Of a DNA stretch of 18,867 nt, positions 16,260-18,867 are shown one piece after another. Every line of letters starts with the position of its first letter. The first letter of the stretch is position 1. The notes below the pieces were generated by a model that had not been told where the DNA came from, did not search any database, and was given only the letters and a program-made list of their open reading frames with translations. The stretch is taken from assembly GCA_013214245.1 (NCBI GenBank), contig JABSQE010000112.1:1-18867 (forward strand), written 5' to 3'. Origin of the DNA: Hyphomicrobiaceae bacterium. GTDB lineage: Bacteria; Pseudomonadota; Alphaproteobacteria; Rhizobiales; Hyphomicrobiaceae. The translations under genes and the position numbers were made by a program.

Positions 16260-16549
16260 TAGCTATATATGCCTAAAAAATCTCAATGAAATTAATAGTT
16301 AACTAAAGGCACAGAAAAGTTGTAGGGCAATACACAATATTATTGCTACTCAAGCTTTGTACTGTTAAGCGACTCCTATAAATAAACTAGAATTGTTGTA
16401 GTACTTTTTTAAGAAATAGCTTAATAAAAAAAGTGATCTCAACTCTAATTTTTTTCCGAACTTAGTTTTAAGAGTAGAATTTTTACGATATTCAATAATA
16501 TTTGTTAAGCTTCTGTAAGCATCTTATCTAACGCTAGAACGTAATCGAT
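16260..16549. other. Gap between the nei relic and Sua5
   Basis: No gene is seen. An AT-rich inverted repeat at 16403-16434 (ACTTTTTTAAG paired, with a bulge, to CTTAATAAAAAAAGT) lies about 115 nt past the Sua5 stop. It could serve as a weak terminator for that gene. Confidence 0.4.
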
Positions 16550-17506
16550 TTACCTGCGGGGTGCTGCTGCGCGATTAAGACGATCATTAATTGCTATTCC
16601 GATTCCATGATTTGGAATTGGCATCACCGCAATGCTTTTCGGAAAGCTTGAATCCAAATGACGCAGTGCTGTGAATAGGTTGAAAGCAGCCTCAAGAAGA
16701 TCACCTGATCTACTTATGTTTGTAAAAGGACCGGAATGACTAGGCACGTTTGATCCAAACGCAATGAAAGCTTCTCCTGAATTTGGCCTTAAAACGTTAA
16801 GACGAACTTTGCTATGCGGTGAATAATGGCTCAAAAGCTGTCCTGGAGCGTTTGGCTTAGTAGAAAATTTGTTAGCGTGGTTCTTTGTTCTACAATTTAA
16901 GCTTTTGATGTCATCTAATGTGATGTGGCCATGACGTAAAATAGTGGCGATATTATCAGTTGTATCAATAATAGTTGATTCTAATCCGTGATCTGAGGGG
17001 CCGGCATCTAAGACAAAAGGTACATTGTTGCCAAAATCAGCAAGAACATGTTCAGCGTTGGTTGCACTAATATGTCCTGAAATATTAGCTGAAGGTGCAG
17101 CTATTGGGCGATCTGCAGCTTCAATTACCTTGTACGCGACAGGGTGTGCAGGTATTCGAAGCGCAATTGTTTGTTGTCCGTTAACAACAACATCTGCAAT
17201 AGAGCTATTGTTAAGCATAGGTAAAACTAAAGTTAAAGGTCCTGGCCACCAAGCATTAGCAAGTTTTTCGGCCAACATGTTGAATTTAGCAATCTTTTTG
17301 GCCTCTGCTATGTTTGTAATGTGAACAATAAGTGGGTTGATTTTGGGGCGTCTTTTAGTTTCATAAATTTTTAAAACAGCTGCTTCGTTGGTGGCATCTG
17401 CGGCAAGTCCATAGACGGTTTCCGTAGGTAGTCCAATCAATTCACCACTGCGAATTGCTGCACCTGCTGTGGCTATATTTGACAGCGTAATCTCCATTAA
17501 TGCCAT
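16550..17506 (-). CDS. sua5: L-threonylcarbamoyladenylate synthase, Sua5 type
   Basis: This enzyme makes threonylcarbamoyl-AMP from threonine, bicarbonate and ATP, the first step of the universal t6A37 modification of ANN-decoding tRNAs; TsaB/TsaD finish it. The 318-residue length marks the two-domain Sua5 type, not the short TsaC type. The YrdC domain shows GLPTETVYGLAADA (25-38), KRRPKINPLIVHI (51-63), WWPGPLTLVL (86-95), ALRIPAHP (115-122), APSANISGHISAT (137-149) and ESTIIDTT (176-183). The linker APGQLLSHYSPHSKV (220-234) leads into the C-terminal Sua5 domain (FIAFGSN... to the end). The ATG at 17506 is taken; a second ATG three codons in is equally possible, since the Shine-Dalgarno is poor. 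The gene stands alone between two decayed regions. Confidence 0.94.
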   Translation of the reverse strand: MALMEITLSNIATAGAAIRSGELIGLPTETVYGLAADATNEAAVLKIYETKRRPKINPLIVHITNIAEAKKIAKFNMLAEKLANAWWPGPLTLVLPMLNNSSIADVVVNGQQTIALRIPAHPVAYKVIEAADRPIAAPSANISGHISATNAEHVLADFGNNVPFVLDAGPSDHGLESTIIDTTDNIATILRHGHITLDDIKSLNCRTKNHANKFSTKPNAPGQLLSHYSPHSKVRLNVLRPNSGEAFIAFGSNVPSHSGPFTNISRSGDLLEAAFNLFTALRHLDSSFPKSIAVMPIPNHGIGIAINDRLNRAAAPRR

Positions 17507-17782
17507 TAAATCGTATCCGTTTTAAGAGTGGGCCCAACGTTAGATGCTACATTTTAGAAATAGCATTAAGCTAATAGGCTAAACTGTAGTCATTGTCTTC
17601 TAAAGAGAGCGTTGTGTTGACGCGTCTATCAATTTGAGGCGTGCTTCGACAGAAGCAGAAGGCGATAAAATTATGATCAACAGGCATCTGTTGATTCGAA
17701 TTATGTAAATTCTGTTTTCAGCAACCGAAATTAATGATTTTGTCGACGTTAAGTTGCTAGAAAATTAAATTATAATACTTTC
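17507..17782. other. Gap upstream of Sua5, no gene seen; contains a hairpin and a -10 box
   Basis: Both strands have short open stretches, for example VDASINLRRASTEAEGDKIM on the plus strand near 17616, but I recognise no family. A perfect 8-bp hairpin (ATCAACAG / CTGTTGAT, loop GCAT) lies at 17676-17695. A perfect TATAAT is at 17771-17776. The Sua5 promoter should lie near the left end. Confidence 0.4.
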
Positions 17783-17868
17783 GTTTTATTATTGAAGAAC
17801 CTAAAAATTATCTTCAGAAGTGTTTGAACTCTTAAATCAGCCACTGCGATGCAGTGGCATTATTTTTT
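17783..17868 (+). ncRNA. Candidate small RNA of about 85 nt
   Basis: A consensus TATAAT (17771-17776) lies at the right distance to start a transcript near 17783, and a strong intrinsic terminator ends it at about 17868. Between them TGAAGA (17793-17798) and TCTTCA (17811-17816) form a first hairpin. No ORF fits. A -35 box is not clear. I know no Rfam family that it matches. It may be a real small RNA or the tail of a lost gene. Confidence 0.35.
17840..17868 (+). terminator. Strong intrinsic terminator without an upstream gene
   Basis: GCCACTGC (17840-17847), a GAT loop and GCAGTGGC (17851-17858) form a perfect 8-bp GC-rich stem, followed by ATTATTTTTT. It is directional: the opposite strand has no T-run. 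The nearest gene on its left, Sua5, points the other way. Confidence 0.75.
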
Positions 17869-18699
17869 GAGCGGTAAGTTTGAGAACAAAATGGATAAAG
17901 TATGCCCAAAGAATGTTTGTAGAAAGGGGCGAAGAGTTGACTGAATTTTTTAATACACTCTAACTTAATTACTTCGTTGTCTATGGTATGGATCAATATA
18001 CATTTTTCGCTTCTAGCTTTTCCGCCTAGCAATACATCTGGTATTAAAATTCCTTTATTAGGTTATCTTTGTTAATGCGTCAAAATTTAAATTTTTTTAA
18101 TTATATATTAAAAGCTATTTTGAAACCCGATAATTGTTTCTAAATCTACTAGACCTTTACAGAGCCAACATCTTTGAAGTTAGATAATCAAGATTTTTGT
18201 ACATAAATTGCCCAATTAGCTCATGCTTTTAGTATCCTGATTTAAATCAGGATACTATTCACTACCGTACCTACTAATAATTCTTCTGAGGATAAATTCT
18301 CATTATCCTGTTAACATGCAAGTAAATTACGCAATTTCTATATGTTCTGTAGTATCGTAAGTTAGAAACTAAATGTTAAAAAAATGACTAAAATAAAACC
18401 TTCTAAATTAGTGTGACTAAGATAACAGAAGCTGCATAAAGCTGCAGTTAGAGAGTATTACACGGATCATAGAGGTAATCACCTTAAGAATGCCTTGGTA
18501 GTAGGTATATAACCTAATTATCCTTAATAATAACACGCCTTAATTCTGGGCATTGTGGTGCGGATAAGGCTTATATTGTGTGAATTATCTAAAGTGTATT
18601 ACCTCGCATTTGAATAATAATTCCAGATGTGCGCATATACTAACATGAGGTCTAGCTTTGACATTAATATCAACCCGGCATTGTGTGCAATCCGTTGTA
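17869..18699. other. Gap with no recognisable gene
   Basis: The region is AT-rich and dense in stops. A minus-strand frame near 17832-18032 is probably chance, since it has no family likeness and reads through the terminator stem. The one striking element is the palindrome at 18230-18257. Confidence 0.5.
18230..18257. repeat. 28-bp perfect palindrome
   Basis: TAGTATCCTGATTT and its exact complement abut with no spacer. As RNA it would form a 12-bp stem with a small TTAA loop. No T-run follows on either strand. It could be a protein-binding site, a processing signal or a replication-slippage product. Confidence 0.6.
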
Positions 18700-18867
18700 A
18701 TGGTAGCATATAAAGTGGTAATGCCTGAAAGTTACGATGTTTTAGTTTGGCACGTGGTGGTGAAAAACCTGAGCTAGTTCGCTATTCTTGATCAACAAGG
18801 GCTGTTTTCTTAGTTAGGAGAATAATTTGTAACCATCTAAATAGTTATAGATACAGCTTCGTTCGCC
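18700..18867 (+). pseudogene. Possible decayed zinc-type NAD(P)H quinone oxidoreductase (start)
   Basis: From the ATG at 18700 the frame reads MVAYKVVMPESYDVLVWHVV and stops a few codons later. After a one-base frame change it reads ELVRYS-stop-STRAVFLVRR. The quinone oxidoreductase (PIG3-like) family begins MKAxVxxEPGGPEVLxWxEV, then GEVLVRVAAAGVNRADLLQRR, so both blocks have partners in order. The likeness is partial, there is no Shine-Dalgarno, and the window ends here, so this is a tentative call. Confidence 0.3.

Noticed and set aside
18600..18780. Minus-strand frame with LPLQRIAHNAG, faintly like GroEL (PxRQIAENAG)
   Set aside because: Only one short block matches and nothing family-like precedes or follows it; the plus-strand quinone oxidoreductase reading of overlapping DNA explains more.
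1..18867. CRISPR arrays, insertion sequences, prophage genes, rRNA, tRNA
   Set aside because: I looked for regularly spaced repeats, transposase or integrase motifs and tRNA arms on both strands and saw none. This was by eye, so a degenerate element could be missed.

Overview
The window looks like chromosome of an alphaproteobacterium of the Rhizobiales (Hyphomicrobiales) type. The protein sequences and, as I recall that order, the gene order both point there: infA followed by maf, a small ubiK-type gene divergent from lgt, and the run lgt - SAM-methyltransferase - pgeF - lipoprotein - prs. The DNA is AT-rich. The thirteen genes that look intact cover only about 58% of it, and several long gaps hold recognisable remains of dead genes. 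This pattern (housekeeping genes kept, accessory and repair genes rotting in place) is typical of a host-associated bacterium undergoing genome reduction. The lineage and lifestyle are inferences from sequence likeness and memory; no search was run.

Layout. 1-1080: 3' part of a secreted D-alanyl-D-alanine carboxypeptidase with a C-terminal SPOR domain, followed by two adjacent TGTACA-centred palindromes. 1493-3532 (minus): parE with its own terminator. 3533-4398: gap with nothing recognisable. 4399-5320: infA and maf, then a possible yacG relic. 5589-5849 (minus): ubiK-like gene, divergent from 6068-8936: lgt, a MidA/NDUFAF7-like methyltransferase and pgeF. 9128-10174: predicted lipoprotein. 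10387-11355: prs. 11356-13363: about 2 kb without a recognisable gene except one possible 36-residue membrane peptide and an orphan Shine-Dalgarno. 13364-14040: wreck of a Y-family DNA polymerase gene. 14117-15048 (minus): a DUF2237 gene and a periplasmic glutathione peroxidase, overlapping by 4 nt. 15520-16259 (minus): wreck of an endonuclease VIII (nei) gene. 16550-17506 (minus): Sua5-type tRNA threonylcarbamoyladenylate synthase. 17507-18867: gap with a strong orphan terminator and a candidate small RNA, a 28-bp perfect palindrome, and a possible quinone oxidoreductase relic at the edge.

The retained genes serve core functions: envelope growth and editing (carboxypeptidase, PgeF, Lgt), chromosome decatenation (ParE), translation (IF-1, Sua5), nucleotide supply and sanitation (Prs, Maf), quinone synthesis and respiratory-complex assembly (UbiK, MidA-like), and peroxide defence (GPx). 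The two clearest losses are both DNA-repair or damage-tolerance functions. I saw no tRNA, rRNA, CRISPR array, transposase or phage gene.
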